Shown: positions 35,381 through 44,295 of the stretch, piece by piece | How positions within the stretch are numbered: position 1 is the stretch's first letter | How the letters are laid out: every line of letters starts with the position of its first letter | DNA from: Polyangia bacterium | GTDB lineage: Bacteria; Myxococcota_A; Polyangia; Polyangiales; JAUICN01 | Length of the DNA: 64,000 nucleotides | Direction of reading: 5' to 3' | Assembly (NCBI GenBank): GCA_030427835.1 | Contig: JAUICN010000001.1 | Location: 351,955-415,954, forward strand | Position numbers and translations under genes: made by a program | Notes under the pieces: generated by a model | Databases searched by the model: none | Told to the model about the DNA's origin: nothing | Seen by the model: only the letters and a program-made list of their open reading frames with translations

Positions 35381-35399
35381 GCAGAATTTTTATTTCTGC
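35381..35399. promoter_or_regulatory. Palindrome in the divergent promoter region
   Basis: GCAGAA (35381-35386) and TTCTGC (35394-35399) flank a T-rich loop, next to TATTAT at 35368-35373, between the PPC lipoprotein and the UMF1 transporter. Possible operator; weak evidence. Confidence 0.3.
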
Positions 35400-35476
35400 A
35401 TGATGAAAACACGGGTCGCCGTGCTAGCGTTTGGCGTGAGCAGGGCAGCCAATGACTACAGCGCACCTCATTTGAG

Positions 35477-36907
35477 ATGATTGAGAGTTTGACCGCAGTA
35501 GATTTGGTTCGGGAGCGAGGAGGCGCGCGCAGGCGGGCCCGGGCGGCCTGGTGCTGGTTTGATTTCGCAAACTCACCGTTCCCCACGTTGGCGATCACGG
35601 CGTTCGGGGCGCCCTACTTTGCAAGCGTATTGGCGGGCGGTGACCGGGAGTCGGGTTTAGGCGCGGCCTCGGCCTGGGGGATTTCCATGGCGGCGGCCAT
35701 GTTGCTTGCAGCGGTGACCTCACCGGTGGTGGGCGCGGCTCTGGACCGGGGGCTGAGCAAACGAAAGACCCTGGCGGTTTACGTGTGGGTGTGTGTTGCG
35801 GCGACTACGGGCCTGGGCTTTGTGCAGCCTGGGCAACTGGGCTGGGCCATGGGTTTGTACATCCTGGCCACGTTCGCGCTCGAGGGAGCCTACGTTTGTT
35901 ACAACGCCTACCTGCCAGAATTGGCGGTAACCAAGATTGGGCCTACCCACGGGGATTCTGCCAACGGGGATTTTGGCGGCACGGATTCTGGTAGTCAGGG
36001 TTCGAAGGCCGACAACGACGTGGGCCGCCTGTCGGGGCGCGCCTGGGCTTTGGGTTACGCGGGCGGGCTGCTTGCCCTGGGGCTGTGCTTTCCCCTGTTG
36101 CCCCAGGACTACAACGCGGCGGGAGCGGTGGCGGCTTCGCGGATCTACTGGGTTGTGGCTGCCTGGTACGGGATCTTTTCATTGCCCGCCCTGATTTGGC
36201 TTCCTGAACCTGATCCCCAACGGCCCGGCGCCACAACAGCCCGTTCCATGGGCCACAGGCAGAGCTTTTTCGGACTTATGAGAGATGCCTTTGGGCACCT
36301 TGGTCACACGCTGGGGACGGTGCGTTCCCTTCCCGTGTTGGCCCTGTTCCTGGCTGCGTTTTTTCTTTATTCCGATGCCATTGCCACGGTCATTGAGTTC
36401 ATCGGTGTGTTTACCAAGGAAGTGTTGGCGTTTGGGCCTTCGGACAACGTGGTGTTGTTTTTGATTCTCAACGTGGTGGCGATTCCGGGAACGCTGATGT
36501 TTGGGGTGTTGACGGATCGCCTTGGCGGCGTGCCCACGTTGCGGATCACCCTGGTACTTTGGACTGTGGTGGCGGTGGCCGGGGCGTTTGTGCAAGGCCG
36601 CGCCATGTTTTGGGGGGTGGCCATGTTGGCGGCCACGGTCATTGGGGCGGCACAGGCCACAAGCCGTGCGGTGATGGCCCAACTTGCACCCGAGGGGCGT
36701 ACCGGGGAGTTCATGGGATTGCTTGCGTTCAGCGGGAAGGCATCGGCGGTGCTCGGCCCTGTGCTCTACGGCGTGATGGCCGACTCCTTTTCTACCGGAG
36801 AGGACCATTCCCTGGGGCACCGACTGGCCATGGGGTTACTGGGCCTGCTGTTTGTGGTGGCCTGGATGGTGTTGGGGCGACTTCAAAGGCTCCAGGCCAA
36901 CCCCTAG
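35477..36907 (+). CDS. MFS transporter, UMF1 (Atg22-like) family
   Basis: 476 residues, about 12 membrane helices. The family mark WCWFDFANSPFPTLAIT near residue 25 and GTLMFGVLTDRLGG are typical of the UMF1/Atg22 group, linked in yeast to amino-acid efflux; bacterial substrates are unknown. A hydrophilic Gly/Asp/Ser insert (residues ~155-185, with NGDFGGTDSGSQGS) lies in an inter-helix loop and looks repeat-derived. The downstream gene is convergent; its stop lies in the same repeat array. Confidence 0.88.
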   Translation: MIESLTAVDLVRERGGARRRARAAWCWFDFANSPFPTLAITAFGAPYFASVLAGGDRESGLGAASAWGISMAAAMLLAAVTSPVVGAALDRGLSKRKTLAVYVWVCVAATTGLGFVQPGQLGWAMGLYILATFALEGAYVCYNAYLPELAVTKIGPTHGDSANGDFGGTDSGSQGSKADNDVGRLSGRAWALGYAGGLLALGLCFPLLPQDYNAAGAVAASRIYWVVAAWYGIFSLPALIWLPEPDPQRPGATTARSMGHRQSFFGLMRDAFGHLGHTLGTVRSLPVLALFLAAFFLYSDAIATVIEFIGVFTKEVLAFGPSDNVVLFLILNVVAIPGTLMFGVLTDRLGGVPTLRITLVLWTVVAVAGAFVQGRAMFWGVAMLAATVIGAAQATSRAVMAQLAPEGRTGEFMGLLAFSGKASAVLGPVLYGVMADSFSTGEDHSLGHRLAMGLLGLLFVVAWMVLGRLQRLQANP

Positions 36908-36998
36908 GTTTAGGTGCTAGCTTCGAGCGCTAGGTTTAGGTGCTAGCTTCGAGCCCTAGGTTCGGGGCCCAGCTCGTAGGACCCAGCTTGTAGGACCC
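36904..36998. repeat. 26-bp tandem repeat spanning both stop codons, plus a second short repeat
   Basis: Two 26-bp units (36904-36929 and 36930-36955), each starting CTAGGTTTAGGTGCTAGCTT, followed by a third CTAGG. The first CTAG holds the transporter TAG (36905-36907) and the third holds the minus-strand glycerate kinase stop (36956-36958). A further repeat, about GTAGGACCCAGC, occurs twice at 36976-36998 inside the kinase 3' end. Confidence 0.93.
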
Positions 36999-38449
36999 AG
37001 CACAATCGCGCGCACGTCCATGAGATTGGTGCCCGTGGACCAGGCGGGGAATTGGGATTGGGCACAGGCCAGGTAGGGCGCGGAGTCAAAGCGTCGCCAG
37101 GCTTCCCTCAAATCACACCCCTGGGATTGGGCGTGGCGAATGCGTTGCAGGTTCAGCCAACCGCCGGATGCGGCGCTGTTTCCATCGGCCCCGTCGCTGG
37201 CAAGGCTTAGGATGTGCAGACGCTCCAGATCCTCGGGTGGAAGTTGAAACCGGTTTTCCACCAGCAATGTGCTGGCGGCCCCCAACACAAAGTGGCTGTT
37301 GCGCCCTCCCCGGCCGGGGTGCCCGGTACTCACGGTGTTGGGAACGGCGACGGTCAGCTCCCCTCCGCTGACCCAACCCCGGGTGCTTGAGGATCCCAAG
37401 TTGCCCGAGATCCATTCCTGACGGATGTGCCCTAGCCAGGTTTCTAAACCCGCCTCCAGGGAGGCATTCAGGATCGGAGCAGGCTGGTGGCAGGTGATTC
37501 CCTGAGAGGTGATTCCCTGAGAGATGATACCCTGTGCAGCCAGGGCCCGTTGCGCGCTTTGCGTTAGGTCCGTACCCCCTGCCAGGCCAAGGGCCTGCAC
37601 ATGTTTTCGGGACAAGGCCGCTTGAACACCTTCGCGCTGATTCCGAAATGCGGTCGACGCCAGATGGTTGATTACGGTGTCCAGCGCGGTTCCCGTGAGC
37701 CAACGGTTGGCGGCTTCGGCCACGTCGGCGGTGCTGCGGTTTTGAAACAGGGTGGGCCCTGACCCGACCATGCTGAGTTCCTTTGACGGAACATCTGAGG
37801 TGACCAGGGTGAGTACCCGCCGGGCCGATGTGGCTGCCAACAGCCCACCGTTTTTGATTTGGGAAAGGCTGCTGCGAATGGAGTTCATGGCCCCGATGTC
37901 CGCACCGCTTTGCACCAGCTGATGGTGAACTTCGGACACCTGGCACGCAGAAAGGCCGGGGAGCGGGTGCTCAAGCAATGCGGAGGCCCCCCCGGAAAGC
38001 AGGCACAGAAGCGTGGCATTTGGGGGAAGCCGGGAGACGGACTCGAGCACAGCCCTGCCCGCGGCAAAGGAGTCTTGCCCCGGTACCGGGTGATCGCCCT
38101 GGAGTGTTTGCATACTGGGGAGGGCGAACGTGTGAACGTTCGATGCCTTCGGTGAGATCACACATCCACCACACCATGGAAGGGATTGGTGAAGGGATTG
38201 ACCCGTACTGGAGCGAACATCTAGAAACGCCATGGCCTGTTCATGGGCGGCTTTTCCGAGGGCAAGCAGGTACAGGGGCTCACCTTTGCTCAGGGCAAGG
38301 GTGTGTTCGCCCAGAACCACTTCGCCACCCTGGATGCGCAACTTTTCCAGGAACAACCGCGAGGCAGCCATGGGCTCCAGTGTGCGCTTGGCCCAGGCCA
38401 GCGGATCGAACCGCGACCCTGAGTCACCCTGTGCATCAGGGTGACTCAA
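36956..38449 (-). CDS. Glycerate 2-kinase (DUF4147/MOFRL type)
   Basis: 497 residues. Phosphorylates D-glycerate, feeding glycolysis or the serine cycle. N-terminal DUF4147 domain with LLSGGASALLEHP and TSDVPSKELSMVGSGPT; C-terminal MOFRL domain with GRGGRNSHFVLGAA, LASDGADGNS and TGTNLMDVRAI. An in-frame 15-bp repeat (37492-37534) inserts ISQG-type residues between the domains. The TTG start (38449) overlaps the permease stop by 4 bp. The adjacent GntP permease suggests uptake and use of a sugar acid such as glycerate. Confidence 0.88.
   Translation of the reverse strand: MSHPDAQGDSGSRFDPLAWAKRTLEPMAASRLFLEKLRIQGGEVVLGEHTLALSKGEPLYLLALGKAAHEQAMAFLDVRSSTGQSLHQSLPWCGGCVISPKASNVHTFALPSMQTLQGDHPVPGQDSFAAGRAVLESVSRLPPNATLLCLLSGGASALLEHPLPGLSACQVSEVHHQLVQSGADIGAMNSIRSSLSQIKNGGLLAATSARRVLTLVTSDVPSKELSMVGSGPTLFQNRSTADVAEAANRWLTGTALDTVINHLASTAFRNQREGVQAALSRKHVQALGLAGGTDLTQSAQRALAAQGIISQGITSQGITCHQPAPILNASLEAGLETWLGHIRQEWISGNLGSSSTRGWVSGGELTVAVPNTVSTGHPGRGGRNSHFVLGAASTLLVENRFQLPPEDLERLHILSLASDGADGNSAASGGWLNLQRIRHAQSQGCDLREAWRRFDSAPYLACAQSQFPAWSTGTNLMDVRAIVLGPTSWVLRAGPRT
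38421..38447. promoter_or_regulatory. Perfect 10-bp hairpin at the permease/kinase junction
   Basis: GAGTCACCCT, 7-base loop GTGCATC, AGGGTGACTC. It lies within the first codons of the kinase and reaches the overlapping stop/start. There is no U-tract, so a role in translational coupling or mRNA stability is more likely than termination (inference). Confidence 0.6.
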
Positions 38450-39834
38450 CGCAGGCCGTCCATGGAGAGCACTGCGGCAAGGCCCACAAGGCCCTGGATC
38501 AATGTGGCTAGGGTATGCGTGCGAAAGGCCCAGGAAGCGGGGGTGCGACTGAGCTGACTTACCACCCAGAAGTAGCTGTCGTTGCCGTGGGAGACGGTCA
38601 TGGATCCAGAACCGATGGAGGCGACCACAAGCGCGACCCCCCAGGGATCTCCGTAGCCGCTTTGCAATGCCCAGGGCTGCAGCAGGGCGGAGGTGGTGAC
38701 AAGGGCCACCGTGGAGGAACCGCTGGAGGTTTTGATCAGGGCCGCGACCACAAAGGGTGTGACCAGGCCAAGGTCCATGTGTGCAAGGGACTTTATTCCA
38801 TCCTGTACGGATGGATTTTGCTGGAGCACGTAGCCCAGGGCCCCCCCAAGGGCGGTGACGAGCAGAATGCTTCCCCCCATTTCCATTCCCTTTTGAATCA
38901 CCTCGTGGCGGGGGTGCGCATGGCTTTGTCTCTTTTTAAGGAGGCTGAGCGCCAGCAGCGCACCTAGGAAAAGGGCCATGGAGGGATTGGACAACAGCGA
39001 CACCCAGTCCCCCGCACCCGTGTCCCGAACCCGCTCTTTCAACAACGTTCCGGAGGCGATGAGGGCCACTGGCAGCGCGATTGGTGTGGCGCTTGCAAGC
39101 CAACCCCATGATGCGTTACCGCTAGTGTCGTCTAGGCCACCTCGCGCAACGGGATCGTTGTGATTGTTGAGACTCCGATCCAGGGCTCGAATACCGGGAA
39201 GTGTGGAAAGGTACCGTGCGTAGACGACCCCGGCCGCCATGCACAACAGGGCCACGGTGCCCCCCACCGCAAAGAGGGGGCCCCAATGGATGGCGCCCTG
39301 GGATAGGGTGTTTTGGGCCAGGGCATCTTGAGACATGGCCAGGTTTTGGGCGGCCGCCACGGGACCGGGTGTGGGAGGAACGAGCGTGTGGGTGGCGTAG
39401 AGCCCGGTGGCCAATGCGGTGGAAAGGGCCGTCACCGACGCGCCGGTTCGCTCTGCGATGCGGGCTCGGAGGCCGCTCAGTACGGCAAACCCGGAGTCAC
39501 AATACACCGCCACGGAGACCACAAAACCAAGCAGGCCCGTGGCCGCGAGGGGCATTTTCCTTCCCCAGCCGCTGCAGAGTGCTGAGGCAAGTTTGGCCGC
39601 CCCGCCCGAACGCTCCAGGGCAAGCCCCATGATGGCACCAAACACCAGGACCAAACCGATGCCACCGGCGGTCTTTCCAAATCCATGGGCAATCCACCCC
39701 AGGGCCTCGGGCAGGGGAGCGCCAGTACCCACCGCTGCGGCCACAGTGGCCACAAATAGGGTCATCAGCGGATGCCAACGCAGGAGGCCAGAAGCCACCA
39801 CAATCCACACCACCACTGCCACCACCCAGCCCAC
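38446..39834 (-). CDS. GntP-family sugar-acid permease
   Basis: 462 residues, about 12-14 membrane helices. Proton symporter family for gluconate and related sugar acids. Visible signatures: AVYCDSGFAVL, LATGLYATHTLVPPTPGPVAAA, LIKTSSGSSTVALVT and SIGSGSMTVSHGNDSYFWVV. The downstream glycerate kinase hints at glycerate or a precursor as substrate. GTG start. It is divergent from yacG. Confidence 0.9.
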   Translation of the reverse strand: MGWVVAVVVWIVVASGLLRWHPLMTLFVATVAAAVGTGAPLPEALGWIAHGFGKTAGGIGLVLVFGAIMGLALERSGGAAKLASALCSGWGRKMPLAATGLLGFVVSVAVYCDSGFAVLSGLRARIAERTGASVTALSTALATGLYATHTLVPPTPGPVAAAQNLAMSQDALAQNTLSQGAIHWGPLFAVGGTVALLCMAAGVVYARYLSTLPGIRALDRSLNNHNDPVARGGLDDTSGNASWGWLASATPIALPVALIASGTLLKERVRDTGAGDWVSLLSNPSMALFLGALLALSLLKKRQSHAHPRHEVIQKGMEMGGSILLVTALGGALGYVLQQNPSVQDGIKSLAHMDLGLVTPFVVAALIKTSSGSSTVALVTTSALLQPWALQSGYGDPWGVALVVASIGSGSMTVSHGNDSYFWVVSQLSRTPASWAFRTHTLATLIQGLVGLAAVLSMDGLR

Positions 39835-39924
39835 GGGAAGAGTCCTAGCGCAAAAGATCTTTTTATTTTAGGCCAGGGTGCATTTCGTCCTTGTGACATT
39901 GGGAAATCGATCTATTTTTTTGGG

Positions 39925-40152
39925 GTGAAGCCCCGATGCCCAAGCTGCGGGATTACGCTCCTGCCACCGAAACCTGCCTCCGAGAGGAAGGCAACCTCAC
40001 CTGCGGGGGGTGCCCCGGGCCCACAATCGGCATGGCCTTTCTGTTCCACCCGGTGCCGCGCGGTGGATTTGTCCAAGTGGCTGGGGGAAGACTACCGGGT
40101 GGCGCAAACGGCCCCGGCCTGGGCACCTGAGTCGGACGAACCGTCCAGGTAG
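39925..40152 (+). CDS. yacG: DNA gyrase inhibitor / zinc-binding protein YacG
   Basis: 75 residues with the YacG four-cysteine zinc site: CPSCG at the N-terminus and WPFCSTRCRAVDLSKWLGEDYRV in the middle. E. coli YacG binds GyrB and inhibits gyrase. The only usable start is GTG 39925 (MKPRCPSCG); no ribosome-binding site is clear. Its last 61 bp overlap the convergent hemG 3' end, an unusually long overlap for this window. Confidence 0.85.
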   Translation: MKPRCPSCGITLLPPKPASERKATSPAGGAPGPQSAWPFCSTRCRAVDLSKWLGEDYRVAQTAPAWAPESDEPSR

Positions 40153-41639
40153 GCCACCACCCGTTCGGCCACGTGCTCGGCGGTGCGTACGGTGTCGGGG
40201 ATGCCCACGCCATGGAGCCCGTTTCCCGCCAAAAACAGGCCCGGCTGACGTTGGAGCTGGGCTTCGATGCGCTCCACACGGTGCAGGTGGCCCAGGGTGT
40301 ACTGGGGCATGGCGTCCAACCAGCGGTCCACCCGCATCCACAGGGGCCTGGCTTGCACTCCCATGGTGCGCGCAAGGCCGTCCAGGGCGAGGGCTTCGAG
40401 TTGCGCTTCAGTGCAGGCAAAGGGTTCCGGGTTCCTGTAGCTGCCCAGGAACACACGTAGGATTTGCACGCCCTGGGGGCTACGCCCGGGCCACTTCCGG
40501 CTGGTCCAGGTGCACGCGGTCAGGGCTTCGGTGGGGGATGCCGGAACCACGAACCCGGAAGCTTCCGACGGGTAGGCCACATCCGGGGAGGCAAAGGCAC
40601 AGGTCACCGCGGCAGCAGAACCCAAGGGAATGGATTGGAGACGCTCTGAAAGGTGAGGATGGAATGACGCAACAAGGGGTGCGGCGGCCCTGGGCGATGT
40701 ACCAAAAGCCACACAACGGGCTCGGAGGGGCCCCCGATCGGTGGCCACCACCCAACCGTCCGAAGGGGCGCTTGGTGGGGTCAGAGATTCCACCGTTGCA
40801 TGGCATCGTTTGTTTCCCAAAAATGCGTTGCTCAATGCGTCGACGAGGGTTTGGGACCCCCGTTCAAAGTTAAAGAACATGCCGTACCGGACCGCACCTT
40901 CACTGCCTGTGACGTGGGAGCTGGCATCGCCTCGCCCACGACTGGCCACGGCGTTGGCAGACGTTGGGATGGCGGTGGGGGCGGCACCCTTGCTTGAGGG
41001 AAACAGGAAGCGAGGAAAAGTGGCCGCCATGCTGAGGGTTTCGGGATCGGCGCCGTAGATCCCACCGGCCAGGGGCTGGGCCAGGCTCTCCAACAGTTCC
41101 GGCCCAAATCGCCTCCTTACAAAACCCGCAAGGGATTCGTCACCGATGCTCCCCTGCTGAACGGAGGCTGCCCGAGCGGTTCGACCCATACGGGTTGCAA
41201 GGGACGCGTGGGTCATGCCCCACAGGGCTCGCAACTTGCCCTTTGGACTGAGCAATGGCGTTGAAAACAGGGAGCTCACACGGGTGGGTACCAGTAGGGA
41301 AAAGCCTTCTGGAATCGGGTTTAGACTCCCGTTCTTGAAAATCAACGCACGCCGGGACTCCGGGCGGGTGTGGATGATCTGTTCTTGCAACCCCAGCCGT
41401 TGTGCCAACCGAAGGGCCTGGGGTTTGCTGCGCAGAATGGACTCCGCGCCTCGCTCCACCACACAACCCTGGGTTTCCTCGGTGTGTAGATGCCCCCCCA
41501 GGCGGGAAGTCTTTTCGAGCAGTGTCACTTTTCGTGTGGGGTCCAATTCCTGCACACGGTGGGCCAATGTAAGCCCGGAAAGCCCTCCCCCCACGATCAC
41601 GAGATCGAGAATCTCAGGATGACCCGAAACCTCACTCAT
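40092..41639 (-). CDS. hemG: Protoporphyrinogen / coproporphyrinogen oxidase (HemY type)
   Basis: 515-residue FAD enzyme of late heme synthesis. Dinucleotide-binding LDLVIVGGGLSGLTLAHRVQ at the N-terminus, LLEKTSRLGGHL, central LAQPLAGGIYGADPETLSMAATFPR, and the C-terminal FAD segment PGLFLAGNGLHGVGIPDTVRTAEH. In some lineages this family acts on coproporphyrinogen III, so the exact substrate is open. It overlaps the hemE stop by 4 bp at its start and yacG at its end. Confidence 0.92.
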   Translation of the reverse strand: MSEVSGHPEILDLVIVGGGLSGLTLAHRVQELDPTRKVTLLEKTSRLGGHLHTEETQGCVVERGAESILRSKPQALRLAQRLGLQEQIIHTRPESRRALIFKNGSLNPIPEGFSLLVPTRVSSLFSTPLLSPKGKLRALWGMTHASLATRMGRTARAASVQQGSIGDESLAGFVRRRFGPELLESLAQPLAGGIYGADPETLSMAATFPRFLFPSSKGAAPTAIPTSANAVASRGRGDASSHVTGSEGAVRYGMFFNFERGSQTLVDALSNAFLGNKRCHATVESLTPPSAPSDGWVVATDRGPLRARCVAFGTSPRAAAPLVASFHPHLSERLQSIPLGSAAAVTCAFASPDVAYPSEASGFVVPASPTEALTACTWTSRKWPGRSPQGVQILRVFLGSYRNPEPFACTEAQLEALALDGLARTMGVQARPLWMRVDRWLDAMPQYTLGHLHRVERIEAQLQRQPGLFLAGNGLHGVGIPDTVRTAEHVAERVVAYLDGSSDSGAQAGAVCATR

Positions 41640-42733
41640 TGAAACGAATGGACATGGTCCACGAGGGCGCGCACGTCGTCCACTTGCATGTTGGGCATGA
41701 TCCCATGGCCCAGGTTGAAAATGTGGCCGGGCCTGCCGCGCATGGATTCAAGGATGCGTGTGGCCTGGGCACGCATGACGCCCTGGCCGGAAAGGATAGC
41801 CACCGGATCGAGGTTTCCCTGAACGGCCACCGAGGGAAACTTGTCTGCCCACTGCCGCAGATCCACACGCCAGTCGAACCCCATGACCGTACCCTTGTCC
41901 CGGCGGGCCGCCTCAAACATGGCGGGGTAGAGTAGTGGGTTGCCTGTCCCAAACTGAATGGCGGGAACGCCCTCGGGAAGGGCAGCGAAAATCTTCTGGG
42001 TGTGGGGGAATACAAAGGTTCGGTAGTCCTGCTCCGAGAGGACACCTACCCAGCTGTCAAAGAGTTGCACGGCATCGGCCCCCGCATGGAGCTGGGCCAA
42101 GAGGTACGTGATGGTGGCGTCGGAGATCCGTTCCATAAGGGCGTGCCAACGGGAAGGGTCTTCCCACATGAAACGCTTGGCGTGGGCGTAGTGTTTGGAA
42201 CCGCCCCCTTCGATCAAATAGGACGCCAGCGTAAAGGGTGCGCCCGCAAAACCGATGAGCGCCTTTTCCTTTGGCAACGCTGCACGGGTCAACCGCAGGG
42301 TTTCAAGGACGTAGTCAAGCCCGCGCACGCCTGCGCTGCCGTCATCTGCGCTGCCGTCACGAGCACTGCCGCTAGCAGCACTGCCGCCACCCATGCGTAG
42401 GCCATCGGTGGCCAGGGCGTCGACCTGGGCTGCGGTGCGGATGGGTTGGTTCACCCTGGGCCCGTCGTCTGGCGTGAAATGGAACGGTGCTCCCAGAGGC
42501 TCGAGGATGAGGAGAATGTCTGCGAACAGAATGGCCGCGTCCACGTCCATCTGCTGCACGGGTAGCAGGGTCACTTCGGCGGCCAGGTCGGAGCGTTTGC
42601 AGAGTTCCACAAAGCTGAACTTTTCGCGCAGGGCTCGGTACTCGGGCTGGTAGCGCCCCGCCTGGCGCATGAGCCAAATGGGGGTGTGATCGGTGGGCTG
42701 CATGGCGCAGGCATTGAGAAATGTGTGACTCAT
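41636..42733 (-). CDS. hemE: Uroporphyrinogen decarboxylase
   Basis: 365 residues. Converts uroporphyrinogen III to coproporphyrinogen III. Signatures: PIWLMRQAGRYQPEYR, CKRSDLAAEVTLLPV, GFAGAPFTLASYLIEGG, QLFDSWVGVLSEQDY. ATG 42733 (MSHTFLNAC) gives the usual N-terminus. Around residues 113-137 there is a Gly/Ser/Ala/Asp-rich insert (SGSARDGSADDGSAG), encoded by short imperfect DNA repeats at about 42336-42396, where the family normally has a short loop. Paired with hemG in an operon. Confidence 0.95.
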   Translation of the reverse strand: MSHTFLNACAMQPTDHTPIWLMRQAGRYQPEYRALREKFSFVELCKRSDLAAEVTLLPVQQMDVDAAILFADILLILEPLGAPFHFTPDDGPRVNQPIRTAAQVDALATDGLRMGGGSAASGSARDGSADDGSAGVRGLDYVLETLRLTRAALPKEKALIGFAGAPFTLASYLIEGGGSKHYAHAKRFMWEDPSRWHALMERISDATITYLLAQLHAGADAVQLFDSWVGVLSEQDYRTFVFPHTQKIFAALPEGVPAIQFGTGNPLLYPAMFEAARRDKGTVMGFDWRVDLRQWADKFPSVAVQGNLDPVAILSGQGVMRAQATRILESMRGRPGHIFNLGHGIMPNMQVDDVRALVDHVHSFQ

Positions 42734-42752
42734 GATTTGTGCTGGGAAACGA

Positions 42753-44180
42753 TTACATCGCGATGGGAGGATCGGTCGCCACTCCAAGCAGGTGGGCACG
42801 GGCGCGCGCGACCACAAAAATAGAACCCGCAATCACCACCCTGCCCTGGCTGCCCGCCTTTTCTACGGCGAGATCCAACCCCTCTTCCACGGTTTGGGCG
42901 GTGGCCCCTGGGCGTACCATGGCGAGCGCGCCCACGTCCGTGGAACGGGCCATGCCTGCGGAAACAAATACGTGCGCATCCACCACCGGGTCCAGGGCGG
43001 TTAGCATTTCGTCGTAGTGCTTGTCTGTCATGGTGCCGAACACCAGGACCGTGGGGCCTTGCACGGGTTGCTTTTTCGACTCCTGTGCCAGGTGGGCTGC
43101 AAGGGCGTGACACCCGTCGGGATTGTGGGCCACATCCAAAAGGATGGGGCAGGGGTGCACGTCCCGGATGGTCTCCAGGCGGGCAGGCCACCGGGCGGCG
43201 CGAATTCCGTTCCGAATGGAGTCATCGGAAACAAACAGCCCCCGGCCACGCAGGGCAAGTAGGGTGGCCGCAGCCGTTCGAGCGTTCTGTTGTTGGTGAT
43301 CCCCCACAAGCCCAGCCATCACAGACCGCACCGTTTCACGGCCCACGGAGACGTGATCGGCGCCGCCAGGGCCGGGTCGATGATCCATGCCCTTGCCCCA
43401 GGTCAACAGCGGTGCCTGGATCGCTTGGGTCACCTGCTGCACCACGGCCAGCACCTCCGGCGGGGACGCCGCACAGAGAAAAGGCACGTTTCGTTTGGCA
43501 ATGCAGGCCTTCTCCTGGGCGATTTCACCAAGGGTGTCGCCGAGCACGTGTTGATGATCAAACCCCACATGGGTCAACACACTCACGAGCGGTTCAATGA
43601 CGTTGGTGGCGTCCAGACGCCCGCCCAGGCCCACTTCGGCCACGGCCACGTCGCAGGAGGCTTGTGCAAAGATCTCACAGGCGAGCATGAAGGACGCCTC
43701 AAAGAAACTCAGACGTGGAAACCCGGGTTCGGCCATGTTTCGCCGCAACCCCTGGATGGCCTGGGTGATTTGGGATTCGGACACGGGGCGGCCGTTGATT
43801 CGAATGCGCTCCACAAAACGGTGCAGGTGGGGTGAGGTAAATGTGCCCACCCGGAGCCCCTCCTGTTTGAGGGCTGAGGTGACCATGGCCGAAACGCTAC
43901 CCTTGCCGTTGGTGCCCGCCACATGCACCCACTTGACCCGTCGATCGGGCCGCCCGCGGAGCTCCAGGGCACGGCGCATGCGATCCAGGCCCAGGCGAAC
44001 ACCGGCACGCTCCAGATGGTACAGGTAGTCGAGCGCCTCTCCGTACTCATCGGACACCTCTGGGCTAGGGTGCGAAATCCGCGCTTCCTTGGAAATCCGC
44101 GCCTGGGTGTTCTGGGTGTCGATCAGTGTGGGTGCGTTGTCCGCATCCGTACTTTCTTCGACAGGTGTCAGCTCGGCCAT
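42753..44180 (-). CDS. folC: Bifunctional folylpolyglutamate / dihydrofolate synthase
   Basis: 475 residues, Mur-ligase fold. Adds glutamate to folates. P-loop HVAGTNGKGSVSAMV, then TSPHLHRFVERIRING, EVGLGGRLDATNVI, GFDHQHVLGDTLGEIAQEKA and DVAHNPDGCHAL. From ATG 44180 there is an N-terminal stretch of ~45 residues before the conserved DYLYHLERAG, containing a duplicated ARIS(K/H) segment from an 18-bp DNA repeat. The hemE start lies 19 bp downstream, so the genes probably share a transcript. Confidence 0.94.
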   Translation of the reverse strand: MAELTPVEESTDADNAPTLIDTQNTQARISKEARISHPSPEVSDEYGEALDYLYHLERAGVRLGLDRMRRALELRGRPDRRVKWVHVAGTNGKGSVSAMVTSALKQEGLRVGTFTSPHLHRFVERIRINGRPVSESQITQAIQGLRRNMAEPGFPRLSFFEASFMLACEIFAQASCDVAVAEVGLGGRLDATNVIEPLVSVLTHVGFDHQHVLGDTLGEIAQEKACIAKRNVPFLCAASPPEVLAVVQQVTQAIQAPLLTWGKGMDHRPGPGGADHVSVGRETVRSVMAGLVGDHQQQNARTAAATLLALRGRGLFVSDDSIRNGIRAARWPARLETIRDVHPCPILLDVAHNPDGCHALAAHLAQESKKQPVQGPTVLVFGTMTDKHYDEMLTALDPVVDAHVFVSAGMARSTDVGALAMVRPGATAQTVEEGLDLAVEKAGSQGRVVIAGSIFVVARARAHLLGVATDPPIAM

Positions 44181-44295
44181 GGCAGGGGCCACCCTACCCT
44201 GACCCAGTCTAGGGGGCCATATGAGAACGACAGGCGATGGTGCGTCGGCCCCCTGAACGTGCGGGGGCACCACCCGGGTGAGGCTACTGGTGAAA

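Noticed and set aside
33277..35598. 773-residue version of the PPC lipoprotein
   Set aside because: The first ~106 residues are not protein-like and run into the divergent promoter; GTG 35280 has a good ribosome-binding site and begins a signal peptide with a lipobox.
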